From UBA5336 sp964506685 (GTDB lineage Bacteria > Pseudomonadota > Alphaproteobacteria > Caulobacterales > Hyphomonadaceae), in NCBI GenBank assembly GCA_964506685.1, contig CAZDMQ010000004.1:23546-87545 (forward strand): a stretch of DNA of 64,000 nucleotides, written 5' to 3'. This document shows, piece after piece, positions 17,376 through 27,312 of the stretch. The translations under genes and the position numbers were made by a program. Each line of letters begins with the position of its first letter. The first letter of the stretch is position 1. The notes below the pieces were generated by a model, which ran no database searches, had not been told where the DNA came from, and saw nothing but the letters and a program-made list of their open reading frames with translations.

Positions 17376-17724
17376 GTCTGCGGTGACAGGGGTGGCGGGC
17401 CGGCGCGGTTGGCTGGCGCAACGTGCAAGCCTCGGTAGCGGCCATCATGCCGGCAGGCGTAACTGCGAGGGACCAGCGGCAGGCCAACCGAGGGGGTCGA
17501 TACCTGCCGCGTCCTTCACCCAACGCCCGGCGGATTATCGCTTGCCGATCCGTATGCGTCCTATCTAGCCTGCAGAGTGCAAAGAGAATCCTAAGGCGGA
17601 ACGGATTCCTTTCGCAGGAGGGAAAAAAGCAGCGAATCCCGACAGGCTGGAGAAAGTGAAGTCCTAACCTTCCCTTAACCACATCACTGCAGAGCTGGTG
17701 GTCAGCCAAGGCGAGCGCTACCCG
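17376..17724. other. Intergenic region with no recognised gene
   Basis: About 350 bases between dksA and the FliM-like gene. Short frames exist but have arginine/serine-rich shadow composition and no ribosome-binding sites. The stretch 17577-17690 is less GC-rich than its surroundings and probably holds the promoter of the FliM-like gene. I see no clear terminator, repeat or RNA gene. Confidence 0.5.
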
Positions 17725-18828
17725 ATGACCACGCCCCCGAGCGATCCGCATGCGCCGCGTTCACCGCAACCGGCCCGCCCGACCCAGTCGGTCCCAGGCG
17801 CAGCCCGGGGCGGACAGCTCAAGTCTGACAACCTGCGATTGCCCGACCCCGATGCGGGAAAACTGCCGAAGAGTGCCCGCAACGTCCTCAGCCGGGAAGA
17901 GATCGACGCCCTGCTCAATCCCGATCTCGATGACCTCCCCGTTGCGCCCGCCGGCACGCCCGGGGCAGGACGCGGGCGTGCCTCCCCTCTGGCAGACCTC
18001 GACAACGAAGCCGCGCAGGCCCTGACTGCGGCCTGCGACGGACTGGTCGCCCGGCTCTCGCATGCCTTCCAGGCCAGGGAAGCCGTCGGTGCGGTCCTCC
18101 GACTCGCGACCGCCGAGACCCGACCGTTCCGGGCAACCGTTGATGGCTGTCCGGGCGGCGGCGTCTTCGTCTGCCTGTCTGGCGAGGACAATCGCGTCGG
18201 TGCGGTCCTCGTCCTGTCGAAGGACGCGGCCAGTGCGCTCATCGAACGGGCCGGCGGCGCCAGCGAGGCGCTTGCGCTGTCCGCGCCCGCCAGGGTCCTC
18301 ACCTCCCTGGACGAGGCGTTGCTTGCGGAAGGGCTGCAACCCCTGTTCGCCCTCTTTCCCGACCTTACCCGTGCAAGGGTCCATGCCGACCGGCTTCGGG
18401 CTGGCGCGACTGTGCCGCCGGGCGACGCCATCCGACTTTCCCTCACCCTGCAGATCGGGACCCGGGCCTGGCCGGTGACGTTGCTGCTCGACACCCGGTT
18501 GCTCGCCCGCACTGGTGGCCGCCTGTCCGGAGATGACCAGAGCGTTCAGCCTCGCGCGCCGGAGGGCGATGGGGGACGCCGCAAGGCGGCAGAGGTGGGA
18601 TCGCTGACGGTGGTGCTCTCGGCCAGGATCGCCTCGCTCACGGTGCCCCTGTCGACCGTTTCCGATCTCCGGCCCGGTATGACCCTGCGCCTTGGCCTGC
18701 CGGCCGACAGCCCTGTGACCCTCCATAGTGGGGGACCATCCGGCGAGGATGTTGCCGCCGGCCTGCCCGGTCGCGAGGGCGAACGGATTGCCATCCGGCT
18801 TACCCGGAAGCGCCAGCGCTACTCCTGA
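17725..18828 (+). CDS. FliM/FliN-family flagellar motor switch-like protein
   Basis: The 367-residue protein resembles FliM, the C-ring switch protein bound by phosphorylated CheY. The FliM N-terminal motif LSREEIDALLNPDLDD is at about residues 56-72. The middle domain (residues 95-270) keeps the length of the CheC-like region but is divergent. The C-terminus (about 290-360, VGSLTVVLSARIASLTVPLS then RPGMTLRLGLP) is a SpoA/FliN domain. The first 50 residues are Pro/Arg-rich. ATG 17725 has AAGGCGAG nine bases upstream; a GTG at 17698 is an alternative. No other flagellar gene is in the window, so it may be an accessory or divergent FliM. Confidence 0.75.
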   Translation: MTTPPSDPHAPRSPQPARPTQSVPGAARGGQLKSDNLRLPDPDAGKLPKSARNVLSREEIDALLNPDLDDLPVAPAGTPGAGRGRASPLADLDNEAAQALTAACDGLVARLSHAFQAREAVGAVLRLATAETRPFRATVDGCPGGGVFVCLSGEDNRVGAVLVLSKDAASALIERAGGASEALALSAPARVLTSLDEALLAEGLQPLFALFPDLTRARVHADRLRAGATVPPGDAIRLSLTLQIGTRAWPVTLLLDTRLLARTGGRLSGDDQSVQPRAPEGDGGRRKAAEVGSLTVVLSARIASLTVPLSTVSDLRPGMTLRLGLPADSPVTLHSGGPSGEDVAAGLPGREGERIAIRLTRKRQRYS

Positions 18829-18953
18829 CGACCTGCGTCGCAATAGACCGCGTATATCCTGCACGGCCGGGCCGGACGGGTGCGCCCATTATTTGTGCGG
18901 CCTGCTGAAATATACGGCGCTCGATGGTCGCCCATCCACGGCATGACAAAAGT

Positions 18954-18982
18954 TTGACAAAACCGGATGACGGTTGGATTCG
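18954..18982 (+). promoter_or_regulatory. Candidate promoter of the TonB-receptor gene
   Basis: A perfect TTGACA (18954-18959) lies 80 bases before the receptor ATG, inside two tgacaaaa direct copies spaced 13 bases apart. The -10 match about 17 bases on (gattcg region) is poor, so the call rests mainly on the -35 hexamer and position. Confidence 0.3.
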
Positions 18983-19040
18983 GGATCTTTACTTCGAGGC
19001 TCGGTAGGGAACTCAGGTCAAAACAAGGAGGGGTCTTTCC

Positions 19041-22000
19041 ATGACAGAGAGTTTTGCAACGCCGCGCCGTTCGGGCGCAAGGCTCGTTACCACCGTGTCG
19101 GCAGTGGCGATGGCTGCTTTCGTGTCCGGCGTGGCGAGCGCCCAGGAGGGGGAAGGGGCCGCCGTTCAGGAAACCATCACCGTGACCGGCTCGCGGATTC
19201 CGGTCGATCCGAATGTGGTCTCCTCGGTGCCGATCCAGTCGCTGGATGACTCCGATCTGCGCATCTCCGGCGAAATCTCCATTGCGGATGTGATCAATGA
19301 CGTACCGGCACTCGTCTCCTCGCTGACCGGGGAGAACTCGCTGACAGGTGCAAACGCACTCAACCTTCGCGGGCTGGGGACCGAGAGGACGCTGACACTG
19401 GTCAATGGCCGGCGGGTGATTGGCGGTTTCGAAGGAAGCCAGGCCGTCGATATCTCGAATATTCCCTCGGCCCTGATCGAGCGGGTCGAAGTGCTCACCG
19501 GCGGCGCGTCGGCGATCTATGGCTCGGACGCCGTGACCGGGGTGGTGAACTTCATCCTCAAGGATGATTTCGAGGGTCTGGATTTCGATCTCTCTACGGG
19601 TGTGTCCGGTGAAGGTGATGCGCAATACCTGCAGTTGCGCGGCTTGGCCGGTGCGAATTTCGACAATGACCGCGGCAACGTCACGCTTGCCCTGGATGTC
19701 ATCGACGACAGCGATCTGCGCTACGGGGACCGGGACTGGGCAGCCAATAATGCGCGGGCTCGCGGACAGGCGAACCCCGCCCTGCGGTTCCAGTCCGGTG
19801 ACATTGGTTCGGAGACGCCGAATTTCGCGGACTTCTACAACTTCGACCAAACCGGCCTGTTTCCGTCCGGATTGCTGATTCCGACAGCCGATGAATTCAT
19901 CGCCGACTACACCGCCCAGTTCGGCACTGCGCCGAGCCTGACCGCCGCCGAGCAGGCCTTTTTCGAGCAGGCGGCCAATGCACCCTCGCGGGCGATCCTG
20001 CCCTTCCCGACCTTCTCGATCTCGTCCAATCGCGGCGTTATCGCGCCATTCGATTTCGGTCTTGCCAATCTCGATGTCGACGGTAACGGGAACGACGACT
20101 GTCTCGACAGCTTTGTGGGGTACAATTCGACCCTTGTCGGGGCCGCTTCGTTCGGCATCGCCGGCGGCTGCTGGGTGGTCAATGATGACGGCTCGGTGCG
20201 GCCCTACCAGGACGGGCTGGTCGCCGGCAATTTCAACGGCTTTGGCGGCGACGGTATCCAGGACAATTTCAACGAGACGTTCCTGATCCCGGAAACCGAT
20301 CGCACCGTAATGAACCTGAACGCCAATTATGAGCTCCTTCCCGATGTGAAGGTCTTCGGCGAATTCAGCTATGCGGATGTCCGTTCCACCTATGGCGGCC
20401 CGCTCAATACCTTCTACGACCTGCTGACCGGTGCGCCCGACAACCCCTTCCTGCCGGACGCGCTGCAGGGTGTGGCCGATACAACGGGCGGGCTTTATAT
20501 CACCCGCGACCCGACCGATCTCGGCCCGAATATCGACCGGACGACCCGCGAGACGATCCGCTTCGCCGGCGGCGTTGAAGGCAGCTTCAATGACGGCTGG
20601 ACCTATAATCTTTCCTACACTTACGGCGAGTTCAAGCGGAAGACGACGGACAATAATTTTGTCCTCCTGGACCGTTTCTTCGCGGCGATCGACGCGGTTG
20701 CCGACGAGAATGGCAATCCGGTCTGCCGGTCGGACCTTGACCCGGCTGCGATCCCGCCAACCACGATCTTCGGGATTCCGGCCTTTGATCCGGGCTTCTT
20801 TACTTTCACCCCGGGCGATGGGTCGTGCGTGGCGGCCGATATCTGGGGCGGGCCGCAATCGATCAGTCCCGAGGCGGTGGACTTCATCACGACAACCGTG
20901 ATCGACGAGTTGCGGCTCGAGCAGGAGGTCTACTCGGCGACACTGGTCGGCGACAGCGACAGGTATTTCGCCCTGCCGGCTGGTCCGGTCGGCTTCGCCC
21001 TGGGCGCCGAATACCGTACCGAGAAGAGCCAGAACACGGTCAACGCGTTCGACCAGGGCATCATCCCGGCCGGCGCTCCCTTCCCGGCCGGCACGCTTGT
21101 CAACACGGTGAGTGACAATGGATCGCTCGGTTTCAATGCCGAGGGCCAGACGCTGAACTCGCTCGGCAGCTACAATGTCACTGATGTTTTCGCGGAAATT
21201 CGCGTGCCGCTGCTTTCGGATGTCCCCCTTGCACAGGAACTCGCCGTCGACGCGGCCATCCGGTATGCCGACTATTCGACCGTGGGCTCGGCGGACACGT
21301 GGAAGGCCGGTCTCACCTGGGCGCCCGTCGAGGGCCTTTCCTTCAGAGGAACGGTCTCCCAGGCGATCCGCGCGCCGAACATTGATGAACTGTTCAGCCC
21401 GTCCCAGCCGACGACCTTCCGGCCGGTCGACCCCTGCGATGTGAACGAGCTCCAGAATGCCCCCGATCCAGCCGTCCGGGCCGCGAACTGTGCTGCGCTC
21501 GGCTTGCCGGCAGACTTCGAGGACCCGCTCTCGGCGCGCTTCCTCGGGGTGTCGGGCGGCAATCCGGATCTTCAGGAGGAAACCGCAGACACCTTCGCGG
21601 TCGGGATGGTCTTCACCCCCGGATTCCTGGATGGCTTTACCCTCACCGTTGATTACTGGAATGTGGAGATCGAGGACATCATCTCCTCGGTGACCGCCCA
21701 GGAGATTGTCGACAGCTGCGTCGATGATGCCAGCGGGCTCAACAATACGTTCTGCCCACTGATCGAGCGCGAGACAGACCCGAATTCGGCGCAGTTCGGC
21801 GGGTTCCGGTTCCTGCGCCAGACCGAGGTCAACTTCGCCCGGACCGAGGCGGAGGGCGTGGACTTTGCGGCGTCCTATTCCTTCGGCATCGGCGAAAACG
21901 ATTTCGACATCCGCCTCGTCGGCTCGCAACAGCTCAAGCTCGACGATTTTCCCAGCGTGACCGACCCGACCTTCATCGTCGATGATCTCGGCACGCTGCA

Positions 22001-22325
22001 GGTGCCGGAACTGTCTGGCAATCTCACGCTGAGCTGGGACCGGGGCCCGGTGCGCCTCGGCCTGCAGACGACCTACCAGGACGAGCAACTGTTCGCCGGG
22101 GTGACGAACGAGCAGATCGAGTCCGGCACGTTCAGCCTCGATAATGCCCTGAGTGACGAGTCGTATGTCGTCGACATTTTTGGCAGCTATGACTGGAGTG
22201 ACCGGTTGGAATTCTACGGCGGGGTGAATAATCTTGCCGACGAGGAGCCGTTCATTACAGAGGAAGCCTGGCCTGTCAGCGCCCGGGGCCGGTTCTTCTT
22301 CATCGGCCTGCGCTACACCCAGTAG
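19041..22325 (+). CDS. TonB-dependent outer-membrane receptor
   Basis: This 1094-residue receptor has a cleavable signal peptide (AMAAFVSGVASAQE), a TonB box-like ETITVTGSRI near residues 43-52, and a plug domain with LNLRGLGTERTLTLVNGRR and VEVLTGGASAIYGSDAVTG. The barrel is long (about residues 200-1094) and ends in the family-typical GRFFFIGLRYTQ with a terminal aromatic region. This is the large type common in Caulobacterales and sphingomonads that imports oligosaccharides, peptides or other bulky substrates. The exported S9 and M14 peptidases just beyond the terminator make peptides a reasonable guess for the ligand. The ribosome-binding site is strong (AAGGAGGGG). Confidence 0.95.
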   Translation: MTESFATPRRSGARLVTTVSAVAMAAFVSGVASAQEGEGAAVQETITVTGSRIPVDPNVVSSVPIQSLDDSDLRISGEISIADVINDVPALVSSLTGENSLTGANALNLRGLGTERTLTLVNGRRVIGGFEGSQAVDISNIPSALIERVEVLTGGASAIYGSDAVTGVVNFILKDDFEGLDFDLSTGVSGEGDAQYLQLRGLAGANFDNDRGNVTLALDVIDDSDLRYGDRDWAANNARARGQANPALRFQSGDIGSETPNFADFYNFDQTGLFPSGLLIPTADEFIADYTAQFGTAPSLTAAEQAFFEQAANAPSRAILPFPTFSISSNRGVIAPFDFGLANLDVDGNGNDDCLDSFVGYNSTLVGAASFGIAGGCWVVNDDGSVRPYQDGLVAGNFNGFGGDGIQDNFNETFLIPETDRTVMNLNANYELLPDVKVFGEFSYADVRSTYGGPLNTFYDLLTGAPDNPFLPDALQGVADTTGGLYITRDPTDLGPNIDRTTRETIRFAGGVEGSFNDGWTYNLSYTYGEFKRKTTDNNFVLLDRFFAAIDAVADENGNPVCRSDLDPAAIPPTTIFGIPAFDPGFFTFTPGDGSCVAADIWGGPQSISPEAVDFITTTVIDELRLEQEVYSATLVGDSDRYFALPAGPVGFALGAEYRTEKSQNTVNAFDQGIIPAGAPFPAGTLVNTVSDNGSLGFNAEGQTLNSLGSYNVTDVFAEIRVPLLSDVPLAQELAVDAAIRYADYSTVGSADTWKAGLTWAPVEGLSFRGTVSQAIRAPNIDELFSPSQPTTFRPVDPCDVNELQNAPDPAVRAANCAALGLPADFEDPLSARFLGVSGGNPDLQEETADTFAVGMVFTPGFLDGFTLTVDYWNVEIEDIISSVTAQEIVDSCVDDASGLNNTFCPLIERETDPNSAQFGGFRFLRQTEVNFARTEAEGVDFAASYSFGIGENDFDIRLVGSQQLKLDDFPSVTDPTFIVDDLGTLQVPELSGNLTLSWDRGPVRLGLQTTYQDEQLFAGVTNEQIESGTFSLDNALSDESYVVDIFGSYDWSDRLEFYGGVNNLADEEPFITEEAWPVSARGRFFFIGLRYTQ

Positions 22326-22356
22326 CCGGGGCCTGCTCCTGCGGGGCGCCCTGGGG

Positions 22357-22390
22357 AAAGCCCGTCAGCTTCGGCTGGCGGGCTTTTTCC
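22357..22390 (+). terminator. Rho-independent terminator with UUCG tetraloop
   Basis: Beginning 32 bases after the receptor stop, a 13-bp stem (aaagcccgtcagc / gctggcgggcttt, one G-U pair) closes on a TTCG tetraloop flanked by C and G, the most stable RNA loop type. It is followed by a run of T on the plus strand. It ends the receptor transcript before the convergent S9 peptidase gene. Confidence 0.9.
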
Positions 22391-22411
22391 TTTCGGCAGC
22401 GCGGGTCGCGG

Positions 22412-24487
22412 TCATTCGCCCGGCCTTTCGTCGCCGCCAAGCACGGTCTCGAGGAATTCGGCCTGCTTGCGATAGTAGTAGAGGCGGTTGCTGAGCTTGC
22501 GCCAGCCATGGCCTTCGTCCGGAATGCGGATGTAGGGCGCCTCGATCCCGTTTGCCCGCAACGTCTTCACCATGAGTTCAGTCTCATGGATATCGATGCG
22601 CGGGTCCATGACGCCATGCGAATAGAGAACCGGCACGCCGATCCGGTCGGCGAGGCGGATCGGTGAGTTCTCGGTATAGAAGTCGCGCCAGCGCTGTTCG
22701 GTGATGTCGCCGTATTCGATGCGGTCGGACGCCTTGAGGGCCGGGGAGGCGATCTCCAGTGCGGTCACCCAGTCGGCAACGCCATAGCGGCTGACCCCGG
22801 CCCGGAAGGCGCCCGGATAGAGCGCCAGCACGGCATTGACCATGTAGCCGCCATAAGAGCCGCCGGAGACCGCGGCCCGGCTGGTATCTACGCGTCCGTC
22901 ATCGGCCAGTCCCTCCAGCAGGTCGATGAGATCGGCCACACTGTCGCGGCGCCTCTCCCGGTCATCGAGGGTGGTATAGGTCCGTCCGAAACCGGTCGAC
23001 CCGCGCACATTCGGTTCGAATACCGCGAAGCCCTGGTCAACATGATACTGCACCACGGCGTCCCAGCTCGCCATGGACTGGCTCGTGGGACCGCCATGCA
23101 CCTCGAAGATCACCGGCGGCAGGCGGTTGTCCCGGAGCGAGCGTGCGTCCGGCAGGTAGAGCAGGCCCTGCAACTCCACGCCGTCGCGCGCGGTGATGGT
23201 CATGCTTTCGGGGCGGACCAGCCGGTCCGGGTCGAGGCCGGCCATGTTGGAGGCGATGGGACGGGTGAGCTTGCCGGCGGGAATGTCGTAGAGATAGACA
23301 TCGCCGGGCGTTGCCCAGCCATTCACTCCGATCGCCAGCCGATTCGTCTTCGGTCCGCAGGAGAGCGAATACAGTCCCTCGGGCAGGTCGGGCGGGGTGA
23401 GGATCGACCCGTCGCGCCGGTCGCGGACATGTAGCCGGTGAAAGCCGTCGACATTCTCGGTGAAGACGAGATATCGCCCGTTGGGCCCGCACAGGGTGAG
23501 ATTGCCGGCATCCCGCGCCGTCTCGATCACTGGCGAAATGCGGCCGCGCCGAACGTTATACTCCATGATCGCCGCAAATTCACGGTCGGCATTACTCGCC
23601 AGAAACAGGCTCTTGCCATTCGGGTCCCAGGCGAAGCCTCCATCGCCATGATTGGCGCGCGGCTCTGGCGCAGAGACCAGTTCAATTTCGCCGCTGGCGA
23701 CATCGAGCCGGTAGAGCTTGTCGCTGTCCTCGCCGACGCTTTCGGTGAGGATCAGGGTGCGACCGTCGGGAGAGAAGGCGCGTGCGAAGATGCCGTAGTT
23801 GCCTTCGTGGATGCGGCGGACTTCGCCGGTTTCGAGATCGGCCGTGTAGATGTCGAAATCGAGCCCGTTGCGCTCGGTCGAGGCGAAGGCGAGGGTACGG
23901 CCGTCGGCGGTGATGTCGCCGAAGACGCGGAAGCCCCCGTCCACGGCGGGCAGGATCAGGGTCTCTTCCGAGCCGTCGGCACGGATGCGGAAATAGCTTT
24001 CCTGCTCGTTGCCGTCATTGTCGGCGCCATAGATGAGCGCGTCACTGCCCGGGATCCAGCGGAAAAACGTGATCCCGTTACCGAAGGTGAGCTGGCGCGG
24101 TGCGCCGCCGGCAGCCGGCACGATCCAGAGCTGCGGCACGCCGGTAATGCCGGATCGGTAGGCAATCGACTGGCCATCGGGCGAGAGGGCAGGGGCGGCT
24201 GCGCCGGAGGCGAGCAGGTAGCGGGCGATATCGGCCGGGTCCTCACCGGCGAGGCCCACGCGCACGGGCCCGGCCTCGGGCGACATCGCCGCGAGTGTCA
24301 TGTCGGGGCCCTGTGCCGGTGCGGGGGCAGCGCCTGGCGCTTCGCTGCCGGGAGCGTCTCTGGTCGCGGCGGTCGTGCTGCGGACCGGTTCGAATTCGCC
24401 CATGGGCGGCGGCGTCGTGCAGGCGGCAAGGCCTATGCCGATCCCCATGGTCAGGGCGAGCAGGGAGACGGGGCGGAGCATGGGCAT
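22412..24487 (-). CDS. S9 family prolyl oligopeptidase, exported lipoprotein
   Basis: This 691-residue serine peptidase has an N-terminal beta-propeller (WD40-like PD40 repeats such as LSPDGQSIAYRSG and FSPDGRTLILTES, residues 90-410) and a C-terminal alpha/beta-hydrolase domain. The catalytic triad is visible: Ser544 (SGGSYGGYM), Asp628 (SHGVMDPRID) and His660 (DEGHGW). The signal ends in a lipobox (IGLAACTT, Cys23), so the enzyme should be anchored in the envelope and act on peptides. AGGAAAGGA precedes two ATGs six bases apart (24487 and 24481); spacing slightly favours the second. The gene follows the M14 peptidase by 20 bases and is probably its operon partner. Confidence 0.94.
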   Translation of the reverse strand: MPMLRPVSLLALTMGIGIGLAACTTPPPMGEFEPVRSTTAATRDAPGSEAPGAAPAPAQGPDMTLAAMSPEAGPVRVGLAGEDPADIARYLLASGAAAPALSPDGQSIAYRSGITGVPQLWIVPAAGGAPRQLTFGNGITFFRWIPGSDALIYGADNDGNEQESYFRIRADGSEETLILPAVDGGFRVFGDITADGRTLAFASTERNGLDFDIYTADLETGEVRRIHEGNYGIFARAFSPDGRTLILTESVGEDSDKLYRLDVASGEIELVSAPEPRANHGDGGFAWDPNGKSLFLASNADREFAAIMEYNVRRGRISPVIETARDAGNLTLCGPNGRYLVFTENVDGFHRLHVRDRRDGSILTPPDLPEGLYSLSCGPKTNRLAIGVNGWATPGDVYLYDIPAGKLTRPIASNMAGLDPDRLVRPESMTITARDGVELQGLLYLPDARSLRDNRLPPVIFEVHGGPTSQSMASWDAVVQYHVDQGFAVFEPNVRGSTGFGRTYTTLDDRERRRDSVADLIDLLEGLADDGRVDTSRAAVSGGSYGGYMVNAVLALYPGAFRAGVSRYGVADWVTALEIASPALKASDRIEYGDITEQRWRDFYTENSPIRLADRIGVPVLYSHGVMDPRIDIHETELMVKTLRANGIEAPYIRIPDEGHGWRKLSNRLYYYRKQAEFLETVLGGDERPGE

Positions 24488-24507
24488 GGTCCTTTCCTGG
24501 GGCAGGG

Positions 24508-27189
24508 CTAACGGATACGTGCCGGCGCGAGCACGATTGCATTGGCAATCAGCAGGCTCAGTCCGTTGAGATAGGCGCGCGTGGTCGGGCTCTGGGTGAA
24601 GGCGATGGTGAGGCCCTTGCCCGAGGGCTCGGCCATGACGAAGGGTTTGTAGGCGAGCTGCAGCCGGTTCTCCTCCCAGAGATGGCCGCTCGCCAGCAGG
24701 TTCTCCGGGCCGGCAAAGTGGAAGACATTCACCCCGTCAGCGGCATTGAGCGGCTGGTATATGGCGCTGCCGGTGACAAGCGCTGTGGCGCTGTCATAGC
24801 CGGCGGCGAGCCAGTGGTCGGGGTCAGCGGTCACGCGGACCAGCGCGCCGGGCACGTCGTCGGGCGAGGTGCCCCGGGCGGCGATCATGGCCCGGTAGGC
24901 AGCCTCATCCTCAAGCCGCGTGCCGGTGGCGGTGGCATCCCCGGCCTCATCGGAAGGGGCGCCTTCAGACGCGGCCTCGCCGGTCTCGAGATAGGCGTCC
25001 TCCCGGCGGGTGTTCAGGAGCGCGTCCTCGCCGGTCAGCACGTCGATTGATCCGCCAAGTGCAACGAGGACACCGCCCTGACGAACGAACGCCGCCACTG
25101 CGTCCTGGCCGGCGGTGCCAAGCCTGTTGGCAAAGCCTCGGCCAGTCTCGGGCAGGATGAGCACGTCATAATCGCCCAGTTCGGCCTGCGAGAGGGTGGA
25201 CAGCCGCATCGGCGAAACGGGCAGGCCGAGCTGGCGTTCGATCACGAAGCGCGTGGCTCCGGCGGATGTGGCGCTGGTGCCCTCGCCCCAGGCGAGCGCG
25301 ACCTTCGGCGCCAGGAGTTCGGCGAACGCTGCGGACCCGAAATTCGGGCCAATATCGACCCAGCTGGTTTCCATCGGCACGATTTCGGCCCCGGTCTCCC
25401 GGGCAAGCTGCGACAGGTCTGCAGCCAGGTCGTCGGGATTGCCCTCGATCGGGAAGATGGCGGTGCCGGGTCCGAAGGTGCGCCCGCTCTGGATGAAGGC
25501 CTCATCGGTGGAGCGTCCGACATATCCGGCCTTCAGGGCAGCAATCACCAGCCGCGCCTGCCCGGCATCAGTCCAGGGCACGGCATACCCGAAACCGGGG
25601 GCCTCGCCATCGCTGACGAGACCGGCGATGGGCGCATCGGCGGTCAGCGCCTCGGCCCGGGTAAGACCCACCTTCCGGCAGGTCCTGACAGTGAGCCCGT
25701 CCATGAGCGGCAGTGACCAGGCGGTGACATCATAAAGTTCATGGTCCAGCCCGCGGGCTCGCCTTGCTTCCTGTTCGGCGAGGAAGGCCTCGGGCAAGGG
25801 TGTTTCGGCTTCAAGCAGCGTTGCGATCAGCCGGCCGTTCGGCTGGGCCCGGTCGACGACGAGTACCCCAGCGGGATAAACCTCCCCGCACAGAGTCCGC
25901 CGGCCGGGCAGGCGGGCGACCTCGATACCCTGCGCTTCGAGCCGCCGGCCAAGTTGTTCAGCCTGCCAGCGGCGCTTCGAAAGGTCGACCAGGAAAAAGC
26001 GATGCCTCGACTCAAGGCCGTCCTCCACTGCTTCGCGCCGGTAGGCGGCATAGTCGGTGAGGAACCGCTCGCGGTTCTGGGCGACCACTTCCAGGGTCGA
26101 CAGCGACGCGATGAACGTGTTGCGGACCGCCTCGCGATAGGTGAGTTCACTGCCATCACGGCGGCGGAAGCGTAACCCGCGCGGAGAAGCCTGCTCGAAG
26201 GTCTTGGCCACCGCGCCATTGAGCTGGGGCCACATGTCGCCATAGCCAGGATAGAAATTATCGTAGACCTCGCGCGTGAAATAGGGAATGCCGAGACGGT
26301 CGAACCAGGCGGCGTGGTTCCGGCCGAAAAGGCGCTGCTTCTCCTTCTGTGCCTCGGTCAGGTTGGGATTGTAGGGATCGGCGGCCGGCGGGAAGTAGTA
26401 GCTGTTGTCCCCGCTCATCTCGTGGGCATCGACATAGACCACCGGATGCCATTGCTGCACGGCGGCAATCCGGGCCCGGGTTTCAGGCTGGCTCAGGGCG
26501 AACCAGTCCCGGTTGAGATCGAAAAGGTAGTGATTGAACCGCCCCCGTGGCCAGGGCTGGTCGTGCTCGGCGGTGAAGCGGTCGGCCAGCGGTTCGAGAC
26601 CGAGGGCGGATTCGAAGCTGTGCACGAAACGGGCCCGGCCATCGGGGTTCTGGCTGGGGTCGATGATCGTGATCGTGCTCGCAAGGATGCTGTCGACGAG
26701 CGGGTCGCCGGTCGCGGCCAGAAGGTGGTAGGCAAGCGCCAGGGCGCTGTCTGGCGGGGAGATTTCGTCGCCATGTATGCCATGGGAGAGCCAGGCGACA
26801 GGCGGCGTCCGCGCGGCGATCTCGCCGGCCACCCCGCGTCCGAGTTCGCTGCCCGATCCCAGTCGCTGCAGGTCGGCCCGGATTTCATCGAGCCGGTCCA
26901 TGTTTTCGGAAGCCGTGATGATGGCATAGATCAGCGGGCGGCCCTGCCAGCTCTCGCCATATTGCACGAGCCTCATCCGATCAGGTGCGGCGGTTTCAAG
27001 GGCACGGAGATAGGCGAGGATCTCCTCCGGCGAGGTGATGGCGTCCCCCGAGGCATGACCAATGACGGCTTCAAGCGTCGGTATGGCCGGATCAGGGCGG
27101 GTCTCAACGAAGCCCTGCGCCGTGGCGCCCGCAGCCAGGGTGCCCAGGAACAGAAAACAGGCAGCGAGCCTTCGCACACGACGGAACAT
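24508..27189 (-). CDS. M14 family zinc carboxypeptidase, exported
   Basis: The 893-residue product starts with a signal peptide (LFLGTLAAGATAQG) and an M14 peptidase domain at about residues 35-370. Zinc ligands are His139 and Glu142 (SHGIHGDE) and probably His255 (YVDAHEMSG). The second half (about 400-890) has no catalytic motif but contains glutamine-amidotransferase-like segments such as DYDVLILPETGRG and GGVLVALGGSIDVL, as known in large M14 peptidases of this kind. The start is taken at 27189 (MFRRVRRLAA), where the signal peptide begins; the open frame extends to 27270. It lies 20 bases upstream of the S9 peptidase on the same strand. Confidence 0.92.
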   Translation of the reverse strand: MFRRVRRLAACFLFLGTLAAGATAQGFVETRPDPAIPTLEAVIGHASGDAITSPEEILAYLRALETAAPDRMRLVQYGESWQGRPLIYAIITASENMDRLDEIRADLQRLGSGSELGRGVAGEIAARTPPVAWLSHGIHGDEISPPDSALALAYHLLAATGDPLVDSILASTITIIDPSQNPDGRARFVHSFESALGLEPLADRFTAEHDQPWPRGRFNHYLFDLNRDWFALSQPETRARIAAVQQWHPVVYVDAHEMSGDNSYYFPPAADPYNPNLTEAQKEKQRLFGRNHAAWFDRLGIPYFTREVYDNFYPGYGDMWPQLNGAVAKTFEQASPRGLRFRRRDGSELTYREAVRNTFIASLSTLEVVAQNRERFLTDYAAYRREAVEDGLESRHRFFLVDLSKRRWQAEQLGRRLEAQGIEVARLPGRRTLCGEVYPAGVLVVDRAQPNGRLIATLLEAETPLPEAFLAEQEARRARGLDHELYDVTAWSLPLMDGLTVRTCRKVGLTRAEALTADAPIAGLVSDGEAPGFGYAVPWTDAGQARLVIAALKAGYVGRSTDEAFIQSGRTFGPGTAIFPIEGNPDDLAADLSQLARETGAEIVPMETSWVDIGPNFGSAAFAELLAPKVALAWGEGTSATSAGATRFVIERQLGLPVSPMRLSTLSQAELGDYDVLILPETGRGFANRLGTAGQDAVAAFVRQGGVLVALGGSIDVLTGEDALLNTRREDAYLETGEAASEGAPSDEAGDATATGTRLEDEAAYRAMIAARGTSPDDVPGALVRVTADPDHWLAAGYDSATALVTGSAIYQPLNAADGVNVFHFAGPENLLASGHLWEENRLQLAYKPFVMAEPSGKGLTIAFTQSPTTRAYLNGLSLLIANAIVLAPARIR

Positions 27190-27312
27190 TCGGTTTCCCC
27201 AGTTGCCAGATCCCAGTGTCTGCCCTTCGTCACCAGCTTGCAACCGCCCGGCAGGATCCGGGCGGCGCATTTGTCAGGTCGCTCCGGTCATGGGCGTGTT
27301 GCCGGGGACGCT

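Noticed and set aside
17405..17430. Possible sigma-54 promoter (ttggctggcgcaacgtgcaag)
   Set aside because: GG and GC elements are 10 or 14 bases apart instead of 12, so the spacing is wrong.
18819..22088. 1089-codon open frame on the minus strand
   Set aside because: Exactly antisense to the TonB receptor; Arg/Asp/Ile-rich shadow composition with no domain, while the plus-strand protein has full family signatures.
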